Shown: in pieces, positions 1 to 5,209 of the stretch
Layout: every line of letters starts with the position of its first letter
How positions within the stretch are numbered: the stretch's first letter is position 1
Source: Methanoregulaceae archaeon
Lineage (GTDB): Archaea > Halobacteriota > Methanomicrobia > Methanomicrobiales > Methanospirillaceae
Direction: 5' to 3'
Assembly: GCA_013331215.1 (NCBI GenBank)
Contig: DUGU01000218.1
Span: forward strand, 1-5,471
DNA: 5,471 nt
Program-made: the position numbers and the translations under genes
The notes under the pieces: model-generated
Told to the model about the DNA's origin: nothing
What the model saw: only the letters and a program-made list of their open reading frames with translations
Database searches by the model: none

Positions 1-232
1 GTGGTTAAAATGACACTATACCCTTGTTATTAATCGGCGAATTTTTCCTGAAATTGTCAGATCTCCAGAATAGGAATCGACCACGCGAGAACTAACACGC
101 ATGTGTGTTCTGTTTGTCAGGGTATCGGAAGCAGCTAAGAAAAACGTTCTGATCGAAGCGGCGCGACGACAGCCCGGTATCGTCGATGGCCCGGCCGTGA
201 TCGATCCGTCAACGATGACCCGGGGGCGTTGA
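1..232. other. AT-richer intergenic stretch at left edge
   Basis: No frame here shows the third-position G/C bias of the neighbouring genes, at least up to about position 200, and the base composition is clearly more AT-rich than the rest of the window. It contains the oligo-T tract listed as a terminator, a 5-bp stem (94-98 with 105-109), and the tail of a second reading frame that continues from the regulator gene (see 135-290). AT-rich words near 15-45 (such as a CACTATACCC and a TTATTAATC stretch) could be promoter elements for a gene left of the window, but nothing fixes their direction. Confidence 0.5.
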
Positions 233-290
233 TCAGCCGGTGCGACGTCTGCGGGCTCGACGCCACGTAGTCGGGGAAGGCCGGCTGCTC
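135..290 (-). other. Out-of-frame continuation of the ArsR-like gene (apparent frameshift)
   Basis: From about position 290 leftward the protein-coding signature leaves the annotated regulator frame and appears in the frame reached by stepping back one base or skipping two. Between 281 and 219 this frame has G or C at the third position in all 21 codons and reads AFPDYVASSPQTSHRLINAP with ordinary amino-acid composition. The annotated frame over the same bases gives an arginine-rich tail with mixed third positions. The alternative frame stays open to TAG at 135-137, but its coding signature fades after about 219, so the true C-terminus may lie near there or a second indel may exist at the C5 run (222-226). 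There is no start codon just upstream in this frame, which argues for a continuation and not a separate gene. Confidence 0.5.
137..144 (-). terminator. Candidate oligo-T terminator of the four-gene operon
   Basis: Read on the minus strand the sequence is TTTTTCTT, about 90 nt past the stop of the last operon gene and directly at the TAG that closes the alternative frame of that gene (135-137). Archaeal transcription commonly stops at T-rich tracts without a strong hairpin, and no strong hairpin precedes this one. It is the first T-run downstream of the operon. Confidence 0.35.
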
Positions 291-601
291 TCCAACATCT
301 CCCTGACCTGATCGGCATGATCGAGGAGGTCGGTGATCCGATCGTTCCGGATTGCATAGATCGAGAATCTCCCGCGTTTCTTCCTGGTGAGGAAACCGCG
401 CTTCCACAGGTACCCGACGTGGTAAGCGGTCAGGCCCTGGTCCCTCTCGATCGCTGCGCTGATGTCGTTGACACACATGCCGCCCCGCTCTCGCAACGTG
501 TATAATATCCTGAGACGATTCTCGTCGCTCAGGGCGAAGAAAAATTCCTGAAGAAACCGCCCCGAGGGACCGTCCACTGTCCGGACCGCGACAGCCGTCA
601 T
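233..601 (-). CDS. ArsR-like winged-helix transcriptional regulator, 122 aa as read
   Basis: This is a small DNA-binding regulator of the ArsR/winged-helix type. The opening FFALSDENRLRILYTLRERG (21-40) is the classic first helix pair ('LsdenRlrIL'). The recognition helix lies about residues 56-71 (GLTAYHVGYLWKRGFL) and the beta-wing about 72-84 (TRKKRGRFSIYAI). The metal-sensing CxC of classical ArsR proteins is absent: the equivalent segment is MCVND with a single Cys, so the signal is probably not a thiol-bound metal. The ATG overlaps the acyltransferase stop (ATGA, 598-601), and GGAGAGGT at 609-616 lies 7 nt before it, so this start is well supported. As the last gene of the operon it may autoregulate it (inference). 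The last 16 or so residues are arginine-rich with poor codon bias and probably result from a frameshift near 285-292; the coding signal continues in another frame (see 135-290). The family is likely; the exact C-terminus is not. Confidence 0.8.
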   Translation of the reverse strand: MTAVAVRTVDGPSGRFLQEFFFALSDENRLRILYTLRERGGMCVNDISAAIERDQGLTAYHVGYLWKRGFLTRKKRGRFSIYAIRNDRITDLLDHADQVREMLESSRPSPTTWRRARRRRTG

Positions 602-1215
602 TGCCCGGACCTCTCCCCCTCGGGGGGGGCGGCTTCCGGCGGTCTCGCAGGATCATTCCTGAACTTGCTCGTCCCCCTCGAACTGACCTGCCGCGCCGGA
701 ACGCCCGCGATCGTAATGTCGGGCTCCATGAAGGACCGGTTCACCAGCGAGTTCGCGCCGATCGCGATCCTGTCGGCGATGGTGATCGGCCCGTAGAGGA
801 CCGCCCCGGGCCCGATGTAGACGTTGTCCCCGATCACCGGGGCCTCCGTATCCGTCCCCGCCCTGGCCCCGATGTGGGCACCCACGTGGATCCGGCAGTT
901 CGCGCCGACCCGGGTGCAGCTGTTCACGACGATCGAGCCGCGGTTCGCGATCGAGAGCCCCGGGCCGAAGACGTGCTGCGGGATGGTGAAGCCCAGCAGC
1001 ACGGAGTACAGGTGGAACTTCGAGCACAGGTATATCAGCGCCGGCCGGTGGTACCAGGCCCGTTTGCAGTTCTCGTAGTACTCGACGGCCCGGAGCAGGC
1101 GCTGGAACTTCCAGACCTCGTCGCCGAAGAACCGGGGCCGTTTCCGCGTCTGCCCGAGGGCCCGGCGATCGGCCTCGAGAAACCTGAGATAGTCGTCTCT
1201 GGAGAGGATCCTCAT
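598..1215 (-). CDS. Left-handed beta-helix acyltransferase, serine-acetyltransferase-like, 205 aa
   Basis: This is a hexapeptide-repeat O- or N-acyltransferase, expected to move an acetyl group from acetyl-CoA to a sugar or small acceptor. Residues 1-80 form a helical N-terminal part with the block GDEVWKFQRLLRAVEYYENC (31-50), which I recognise from 'serine acetyltransferase' proteins of polysaccharide loci. Residues 84-170 carry the repeats: GPGLSIA, GANCRIHVGAHIGARAG with His110 and His114, IGDNVYIGPGAV, ADRIAIGANSLV, closed by the typical IAGVPA. The family normally ends soon after; here about 30 extra residues rich in Pro, Glu and Arg follow and contain a C8 run. The start is the ATG overlapping the TPR stop (ATGA, 1212-1215) behind GGGAGGAGGAT at 1218-1228; upstream in-frame extension would run into the TPR gene. 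An adjacent ATG at 1217-1219 is out of frame. Its place between a surface TPR protein and a regulator and with a methyltransferase suggests surface-glycan modification (inference); a role in cysteine synthesis is less likely. Confidence 0.85.
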   Translation of the reverse strand: MRILSRDDYLRFLEADRRALGQTRKRPRFFGDEVWKFQRLLRAVEYYENCKRAWYHRPALIYLCSKFHLYSVLLGFTIPQHVFGPGLSIANRGSIVVNSCTRVGANCRIHVGAHIGARAGTDTEAPVIGDNVYIGPGAVLYGPITIADRIAIGANSLVNRSFMEPDITIAGVPARQVSSRGTSKFRNDPARPPEAAPPEGERSGQ

Positions 1216-1667
1216 CCATCCTCCTCCCGGCGCCTGCCCCAGGCTGCAAGGCCTACGGCCCCGGCAACGGTCAAGGCGGCGACCCACCACGGCAGGCCGG
1301 CGGCCGTGGGGGGTGTCGTCGCCGTGGGGTTCGACCCGGCGGTCGCGTTCGCGAGCGCTGCGAGCGCGGCGCGCTCCCCGTCGCGGGCCTGCTCCAGCGA
1401 CGGGTCGAGCTGGGCCGAGCGGTTGTACGCGGCCGCGGCCTCGGCGTACCGCTCCTGGATCATCAGGACGCGCCCTTTCGCCCACCAGAGCAGGGCGTTG
1501 TGGGGCTCGAGCGCGAGCCCCTGTTCGTAGGCCTCGAGGGCTTTATCGTACTGGCCCTGGTAGTCGTAGACGGGCCCCCGGTCGAAGTACTCCTGCGCCG
1601 TCGCGGCCGCCGCGGCCGGGCAGGCGAGCAGGAGGAGTGCCATCAGCAGCGCGCCGGCCCATCTCAT
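1212..1667 (-). CDS. Exported TPR protein with C-terminal membrane anchor, 151 aa
   Basis: Residues 1-21 form a signal peptide (MRWAGALLMALLLLACPAAA). LLLAC, with Cys16, fits a lipobox, so it could be a lipoprotein. Two TPR units follow: about 24-57 (AQEYFDRGPVYDYQGQYDKA, ending LEPHN) and 58-91 (ALLWWAKGRV, ending LDPS), matching the alternating W/L/G/Y and A/P pattern. A Thr/Pro/Ala linker (about 105-125) leads to a membrane segment, PWWVAALTVAGAVGLAAWG (126-144), and a charged RRREEDG tail, predicting TPRs outside the cell held by a C-terminal anchor. NRS (82) and NAT (107) are possible N-glycosylation sites. The start ATG overlaps the methyltransferase stop (ATGA, 1664-1667) with GGGAGG at 1675-1680. 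A longer reading frame continues upstream but only as a shadow of the methyltransferase gene. The tail codons RREED double as the ribosome site of the next gene. TPRs bind peptides or proteins; the partner is unknown, possibly a surface assembly or glycosylation complex. Confidence 0.8.
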   Translation of the reverse strand: MRWAGALLMALLLLACPAAAAATAQEYFDRGPVYDYQGQYDKALEAYEQGLALEPHNALLWWAKGRVLMIQERYAEAAAAYNRSAQLDPSLEQARDGERAALAALANATAGSNPTATTPPTAAGLPWWVAALTVAGAVGLAAWGRRREEDG

Positions 1668-2659
1668 TGCGTTTCCTCCCTCACCAGCGGTTGCCAGGTG
1701 CGCTTCGTCGCGTGCAGGACGTAGAAGCAGTAGATCCGCTGCCCCGGGTATATCTCCATCAGCTTCTCGAGGTTGGAGACGGCATACACCCGCGCATCGA
1801 GCTCCGGGGGCAGCCTCTCGAAGACCGCCCGTGCGAACGCCTCTGGCGAGTAGTGGCGCGAGTACGGCGCACGGAACCGGTCGTCCCGCCAGGCGACCGC
1901 CGCGTCGGGCTCGGCCGACCCCGCCGGCGGCAGGGCGAACGGGCTCTGGAGCAGAAAGTAGGCGTCGTCGAGGTAGAGCGGGAGCACGGCCAGGCGGCCG
2001 CCCGGGGCGAGGACCCGGCCGGCCTCGTGCAGAAACCGGAGGTCGGAGTCGCCGTGAAAGAGTTCGAAGGCGCACTGGGTCGAGAGCGCGGTCGCGAACC
2101 ACTCCGGCAGGCCGGTGGCCATGGCTGACGCCCCGATCTCCCGGCCACGAACTCCGTCGGGATAGATCAGGTCGAGCCGGTAAGCCTCGACGCCACGCCG
2201 CCGGAGTTCGTCTGCCCACGGGCTGCCGGCCGAGGCGACATCGATGTACCGGTCGCCGGCGGAGAGGCCGAGAAGCCGATCGACGAGGTAGTGCTCGAGG
2301 CACTTCTCGATGTGCATGTCGCCGAAGGACCGGTAAAACCGGTCGAGGCCGGGTACCGATCGGCGCCAAACCTCGAAGTCCGCGGGGTCGACCCGCATAT
2401 CCTCGACGGGGACCCCCGCCCCGGCGAGCCGCCCCTTCAACGAGCCGAAGAGCGGCAGGTGCGCCGCGGGGTCGAGGGTGTGGTCATACAGCGACTGCCG
2501 GTCTCCGGGGTCGCTCTCGAGGTATCGCTGGTAGTGGAGGGTGAGTGGGAGCAGTGTCTCCAGCTCGTCGTCGAGAAGGTCGCGGAACAGAACCCGCAAC
2601 CGTCGACGCACCTGTTCTTGTAGCCACCTGACGGTGTTCATCTTGCCGCGTCTGGACAT
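1664..2659 (-). CDS. Class I SAM-dependent methyltransferase, 331 aa
   Basis: A Rossmann-fold methyltransferase occupies about residues 125-230 after a 120-residue helical N-terminal region. Motif I is YIDVASAGSPWADEL (138-152), with the acidic D140 but a loop ASAGSP in place of the usual GxGxG. RLDL (161-164) supplies the acidic ribose contact. CAFELFHGDSDLRFLHEAGR (196-215) followed by VLAPGGRLAVLPLYL is the post-motif helix and strand of methyltransferase type-11 proteins; the 'FELFHGDSDLRFL' block resembles enzymes I associate with surface-polysaccharide loci. The C-terminal part (260-331) is of a kind often present in that group. The substrate cannot be read from sequence; a glycan or glycolipid is the best guess. 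It is the first gene of a translationally coupled operon. The start is uncertain: ATG at 2659 has no clear ribosome site and ATG at 2641 (residue 7) only a weak one, so the transcript may be nearly leaderless. Confidence 0.8.
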   Translation of the reverse strand: MSRRGKMNTVRWLQEQVRRRLRVLFRDLLDDELETLLPLTLHYQRYLESDPGDRQSLYDHTLDPAAHLPLFGSLKGRLAGAGVPVEDMRVDPADFEVWRRSVPGLDRFYRSFGDMHIEKCLEHYLVDRLLGLSAGDRYIDVASAGSPWADELRRRGVEAYRLDLIYPDGVRGREIGASAMATGLPEWFATALSTQCAFELFHGDSDLRFLHEAGRVLAPGGRLAVLPLYLDDAYFLLQSPFALPPAGSAEPDAAVAWRDDRFRAPYSRHYSPEAFARAVFERLPPELDARVYAVSNLEKLMEIYPGQRIYCFYVLHATKRTWQPLVREETQ

Positions 2660-2694
2660 CCGCGCAGTAGACGGGACGTCGCACCGCAGCCCCG

Positions 2695-2702
2695 TGGTAT
2701 GC
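2695..2702 (-). promoter_or_regulatory. Weak TATA-like element for the four-gene operon
   Basis: The minus strand reads GCATACCA here, the most TATA-like word near the first gene. Transcription starting about 25 nt downstream would leave a leader of roughly 14 nt, consistent with the lack of a clear ribosome site at the methyltransferase start. The match to an archaeal TATA box is poor, and the real promoter may lie further upstream (an AAAATC word sits at about 2727-2732). Confidence 0.2.
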
Positions 2703-2732
2703 TGTACGCTGACCGTGAGGCTGTCCGATTTT

Positions 2733-2758
2733 CAGCCGCGGGTCCCACTGTGCGGCTG
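2733..2758. promoter_or_regulatory. Inverted repeat, 7-bp arms, upstream of the operon
   Basis: CAGCCGC (2733-2739) and GCGGCTG (2752-2758) are exact reverse complements separated by 12 nt. The element lies 74-99 nt upstream of the methyltransferase start. It could be an operator or, if transcribed, a leader hairpin. In GC-rich DNA a 7-bp repeat can arise by chance. Confidence 0.3.
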
Positions 2759-2836
2759 TTCTGTCCGGTGCGGCGTCCATGGAGTCCGCGAGAGGGTCGG
2801 AAGGATTTCCGTCATGCCGCTGACGGCCTGCAGTCC

Positions 2837-2862
2837 GATCCTCCGTGCATGCGCGGATGATC
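2837..2862. promoter_or_regulatory. 26-bp near-perfect palindrome, operator candidate
   Basis: The dyad is centred on GCATGC (2847-2852) and built as GATC-n-TCCG-n-GCATGC-n-CGGA-n-GATC. Of the 13 symmetric base pairs, 11 are Watson-Crick, one is T/G (2846/2853) and one is a C/T mismatch (2841/2858). This length and symmetry, with a continuous match around the centre and no loop, suits a dimeric DNA-binding protein better than an RNA hairpin. It lies about 180 nt upstream of the four-gene operon whose last gene encodes a winged-helix regulator. The link between the two is an inference. Confidence 0.4.
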
Positions 2863-2885
2863 CGTCGCCAACCTACCGTGATGGT

Positions 2886-2930
2886 CCCGGCACAGCGGCG
2901 CCGGGCCACCGCATCATCCTTTCCGATGCG
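2886..2930. other. Two adjacent hairpin-forming repeats
   Basis: The first pairs CCCGGC (2886-2891) with GCCGGG (2900-2905) around an 8-nt loop. The second pairs CGCATC (2910-2915) with GATGCG (2925-2930) around a 9-nt loop. They are only 4 nt apart. The outer bases of the first (GGT at 2883-2885 and ACC at 2908-2910) could extend it with a bulge but would compete with the second. They could belong to a small RNA, to the 3' region of the usp transcript, or be chance structure; there is no recognised RNA family. Confidence 0.3.
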
Positions 2931-2967
2931 AACGGCAGAGGCTCTATGCGAGTAAATTGGAGTAAGA

Positions 2968-2978
2968 GAATAAAAAAG
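2968..2978 (-). terminator. Oligo-T terminator of the usp gene
   Basis: The minus strand reads CTTTTTTATTC, a T6 run about 85 nt after the usp stop codon and in the most AT-rich patch of this intergenic region. T-runs of this kind end archaeal transcripts. The same DNA read on the plus strand is A-rich and is not obviously a promoter for any plus-strand gene. Confidence 0.45.
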
Positions 2979-3062
2979 TATTGGACCGCGAAGGTCAGGA
3001 CCATGCGAACGGGATCAGCCGTCGCCGAGGGATCGACGGCATCTGATGACGCGGACGGCCGT

Positions 3063-3488
3063 CTATTTGACGATCAGGACCGGACAGGGCGCGAGGTGGA
3101 CGAGCTTCTGGCTGACGCTGCCCATGACCAGCCCGGAGAGCGCGCCGAGCCCCCTGCTCCCGAGGACGAGCAGGTCCGCCGCCTCCTTCTCCGCGATCCC
3201 GAGGATCACGCCAGCCGGATCACCGAGGGCCGCCCGGAGCGAATACGGGACCTTCGCCGCGTCGAGGAGGTCGAGGGTCGACCCCGCGGCCCGCCGCGCC
3301 TCCTCCTCGAGGAGGGCGTGGACGTCGAGGCCCGCCCGGACCAGCTCCGCCTCCGATGGCGCCTTCCCGACGACGTGGACCACCACGACCGACGGGATGG
3401 CGAGGCCGGCCGCGATCTCGATCGCGGTCGCCGTGGCTCTCCGCGCGTTCTCGGATCCGTCGGTGGCGAGCAGCAGGGTGCGGAACAT
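3063..3488 (-). CDS. Universal stress protein, UspA family, ATP-binding type, 141 aa
   Basis: This is a single-domain cytosolic Usp protein of normal family length. It opens with the beta-1 strand MFRTLLLATDGSENARRA, where Asp10 is the conserved nucleotide-contact acid, and ends with the typical strand APCPVLIVK. The ATP motif G-xx-G-(9x)-G-S is intact: Gly110, Gly113, Gly123, Ser124. It therefore belongs with the ATP-binding subgroup (as in Methanocaldococcus MJ0577) and not the non-binding UspA subgroup. Such proteins form dimers and act as nucleotide-dependent switches in stress or energy limitation. The ATG start is supported by GGAGAT at 3492-3497 and a TATA-like word about 40 nt upstream. 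It is divergent from the SulP transporter gene across 121 nt. Some SulP transporters elsewhere are fused to or neighbour Usp domains, so regulation of, or with, the transporter is a reasonable inference. Confidence 0.93.
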   Translation of the reverse strand: MFRTLLLATDGSENARRATATAIEIAAGLAIPSVVVVHVVGKAPSEAELVRAGLDVHALLEEEARRAAGSTLDLLDAAKVPYSLRAALGDPAGVILGIAEKEAADLLVLGSRGLGALSGLVMGSVSQKLVHLAPCPVLIVK

Positions 3489-3523
3489 GGGATCTCCAGG
3501 CTCAGGTATTGTCGCAGGGCGCC

Positions 3524-3529
3524 GATAAA
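3524..3529 (-). promoter_or_regulatory. TATA-like element for usp
   Basis: The minus strand reads TTTATC, centred about 39 nt before the usp ATG. A start site about 25 nt downstream would give a leader of roughly 13 nt that just includes the GGAGAT ribosome site. A second AT-rich word, CTATTTAATTG, 35 nt further upstream is an alternative and may be shared with the divergent gene. Confidence 0.4.
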
Positions 3530-3566
3530 GGGGTGGCTGCTCCTACCCGGACGGGGATATCAACAA

Positions 3567-3573
3567 TTAAATA
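3567..3573 (+). promoter_or_regulatory. TATA-like element for the SulP transporter gene
   Basis: TTAAATA lies in the most AT-rich patch of the divergent intergenic region (AATTAAATAG). A transcription start about 25 nt downstream, near 3596, would place the GTG start at 3610 some 14 nt into the message with no room for a ribosome site, as is common in archaea. This spacing favours the GTG over the ATG at 3673. Confidence 0.45.
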
Positions 3574-3609
3574 GCATCCGGTAGACCCATACAGAACTCT
3601 GCCGGTGCC

Positions 3610-5109
3610 GTGGAGCGCGAGACCATCTTTCTTCGCGCTCTCGACAAGCCCGGCGCCTTTTCGGAATTTTTCATGAGTGCCAGCGCTCTACGACAGGAGT
3701 GGGCTTCGAACATCCGCGGCGACGTCCTCGCCGGGATGACCGTAGCCCTGGCCCTCATCCCCGAGGCCATCGCCTTCTCCCTGATCGCCGGGGTCGACCC
3801 GATGGTCGGGCTGTACGCCTCGTTCTGCATCGCGGTCGTGATCGCGATCACCGGGGGCCGGCCGGGCATGATCTCGGCAGCCACCGGCTCGATGGCGCTC
3901 GTGATGGTGGTCCTCGTGGCCGAGCACGGGCTCGAATACCTGCTCGCGGCCACCGTCCTGACAGGCGCGCTCCAGGTCGTTCTCGGGCTGCTGAAGGTCG
4001 GCCGGTTCATCACGTTCGTCCCGTACTCGGTGGTGCTCGGGTTCGTGAACTCCCTCGCGATCCTGATCTTTCTGGCGCAGGTCCCGTTCCTGGTCGGCGT
4101 TCCCTGGACCGTCTACGCGCTCGTCGCCCTGACGATCGCGATCGTCCACTTCCTCCCGCGGCTCACGAAGGCCGTGCCCTCGTCGCTCGTCGCGATCGTT
4201 GCCGTAACCGCGCTCGCGCTCGGCCTGCGGCTCGACCTCCAGACCGTGGGCGACCTCGGAACGATCACGCGGTCCCTGCCGGCCTTCGCCCTTCCCGCGG
4301 TCCCGCTTTCGCTCGAGACGCTGCTGATCATCCTGCCGTACTCGGCCACGCTCGTCGTGGTCGGGCTGCTCGAGTCGCTGCTCACGGCCTCGATCGTGGA
4401 CGAAATGACCGGCACCCGGAGCGACCGGGACCGGGAGGTGCGGGGCCAGGGGCTCGCGAACTGCGTGGCCGGGCTCTTCGGCGGGATGGCCGGCTGCGCC
4501 ATGATCGGGCAGTCCGTGATCAACGTCAAGTCCGGGGGGTCGGGCCGGCTCTCGTCGCTCGTGGCCGGGCTCTTCCTGATCGTTTTGATCATCGTCTTCG
4601 GCGACATCCTGGTGCAGATCCCGATGGCCGCCCTGGTCGGCGTGATGATCATGGTGGCCGTCGGCACGTTCGACTGGCAGTCGATACGGGATCTCCCGAA
4701 GATCCCGCGAAGCGACGCGGTGATCATGCTCGCGACGGTGGCGATCGTGGTCTCCACGCACGACCTCGCGAAGGGCGTGATCGCCGGCGTGGTCATGGCC
4801 GCGCTGGTCTTCGGGTACCAGATGTCCCGGATCTCGGCGTCAAGCGCCGTCCGGGACGACGGCGTGAAGGTCTACACGGTCACGGGCCAGCTCTTCTTCG
4901 GGACGATGGCCGCGTTCGTCGACCTGTTCGCGTACGACGACGACCCGCCGGAGGTCCGGATCGACCTCGGCTCATCGCACGTCTGGGACCAGTCGGCCGT
5001 GGCCGCGATCGCGAAGGTCCGGGAGCGGTACCGGCAGCAGGGGAAGTCCGTCTACGTGACCGGGCTGAACCCCGAGAGCCAGCGGACCCTCGACCGGGGG
5101 TTCTCGTGA
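3610..5109 (+). CDS. SulP-family anion transporter with C-terminal STAS domain, 499 aa
   Basis: This is an inner-membrane inorganic anion transporter (SulP/SLC26), with sulfate or bicarbonate as likely substrates. The core begins at about residue 33 with [20 protein letters not shown], followed by the SulP signature [14 protein letters not shown], and runs through about 14 hydrophobic segments to residue 405. The segment [13 protein letters not shown] (257-269) aligns by eye with the part of cyanobacterial BicA holding its sodium-site Asp and Thr, here Asp264 and Thr267; [11 protein letters not shown] (300-310) follows. This suggests, but does not prove, Na+-coupled bicarbonate transport, plausible for an autotrophic methanogen. 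The STAS domain (about 416-499) has strand [18 protein letters not shown] with the Asp-x-Ser of the phosphorylation-loop type, and is 10-20 residues short of usual. The start is GTG at 3610 because codon bias already holds there; ATG at 3673 (478 aa) is the alternative, and neither has a ribosome site. Its neighbours are a divergent usp gene and, 100 nt downstream, rnj. Confidence 0.9.
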   Translation: MERETIFLRALDKPGAFSEFFMSASALRQEWASNIRGDVLAGMTVALALIPEAIAFSLIAGVDPMVGLYASFCIAVVIAITGGRPGMISAATGSMALVMVVLVAEHGLEYLLAATVLTGALQVVLGLLKVGRFITFVPYSVVLGFVNSLAILIFLAQVPFLVGVPWTVYALVALTIAIVHFLPRLTKAVPSSLVAIVAVTALALGLRLDLQTVGDLGTITRSLPAFALPAVPLSLETLLIILPYSATLVVVGLLESLLTASIVDEMTGTRSDRDREVRGQGLANCVAGLFGGMAGCAMIGQSVINVKSGGSGRLSSLVAGLFLIVLIIVFGDILVQIPMAALVGVMIMVAVGTFDWQSIRDLPKIPRSDAVIMLATVAIVVSTHDLAKGVIAGVVMAALVFGYQMSRISASSAVRDDGVKVYTVTGQLFFGTMAAFVDLFAYDDDPPEVRIDLGSSHVWDQSAVAAIAKVRERYRQQGKSVYVTGLNPESQRTLDRGFS

Positions 5110-5209
5110 ACGGGCGCACGCGCCGTACGGCCATGTGGAGCCCGGCGATGGGACAGCGGGTTCGAAAATTCGCTCGAAACAGCAGAACCTCAGAATCAGG
5201 ACATCTATC
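5110..5209 (+). other. Spacer between the SulP gene and rnj
   Basis: This spacer is 100 nt long with no T-rich terminator, so the two genes may be co-transcribed. An AT-rich patch (GAAAATTC, 5164-5171) is placed to serve as a weak TATA element for rnj, giving a leader of about 18 nt. A hairpin can form between 5156-5161 and 5168-5173, including two G-U pairs. The frame of rnj is open leftward through the whole spacer into the end of the SulP gene. Confidence 0.4.

Larger units (their letters stand above)
2660..3062. other. 403-nt gene-free region rich in inverted repeats
   Basis: This lies between the stop of the usp gene and the start of the methyltransferase gene, both on the minus strand. 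Open frames across it have no codon bias or recognisable protein content. It holds an inverted repeat (2733-2758), a 26-bp palindrome (2837-2862), two adjacent hairpins (2886-2905 and 2910-2930), and an oligo-T tract (2968-2978). The 10-mer ATGCGAACGG occurs twice (2926 and 3003), and CTGTCCG occurs twice, 40 nt apart (2721 and 2761). It is unusually long and structured for a compact archaeal genome and may contain a long regulatory region or a small RNA. Confidence 0.5.

Noticed and set aside
94..109. AACAC/GTGTT hairpin at the left edge
   Set aside because: A 5-bp AT-containing stem without a following T-run in either direction is weak and likely to be chance.
598..1485. Upstream extension of the acyltransferase frame to 1485 (295 aa)
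   Set aside because: The extra 90 residues are Arg/Gly-rich and only shadow the TPR gene; the family-like N-terminus, the ribosome site and the ATGA overlap all point to the start at 1215.
1667..2369. Long upstream extension of the TPR frame to 2369
   Set aside because: It is an Arg/Pro-rich shadow of the methyltransferase gene; the signal peptide and ribosome site fix the start at 1667.
2484..2909. 141-aa minus-strand frame across the region upstream of the methyltransferase
   Set aside because: It has no codon bias, no recognisable sequence, and overlaps the methyltransferase N-terminus in another frame.
2926..3012. Direct repeat ATGCGAACGG (2926 and 3003)
   Set aside because: Only two copies, 10 nt long, unevenly placed; no array, mobile-element end or CRISPR-like spacing.
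5111..5125. Short GC stem after the SulP stop as a terminator
   Set aside because: The stem is only 4-5 bp with a bulge and has no T-tract following, so it does not look like a terminator.
5156..5173. GGGTTCGAAA word resembling a tRNA T-arm
   Set aside because: The flanking bases do not pair as a T-stem, and there is no acceptor, anticodon or D-arm upstream; it forms only a weak hairpin with two G-U pairs.
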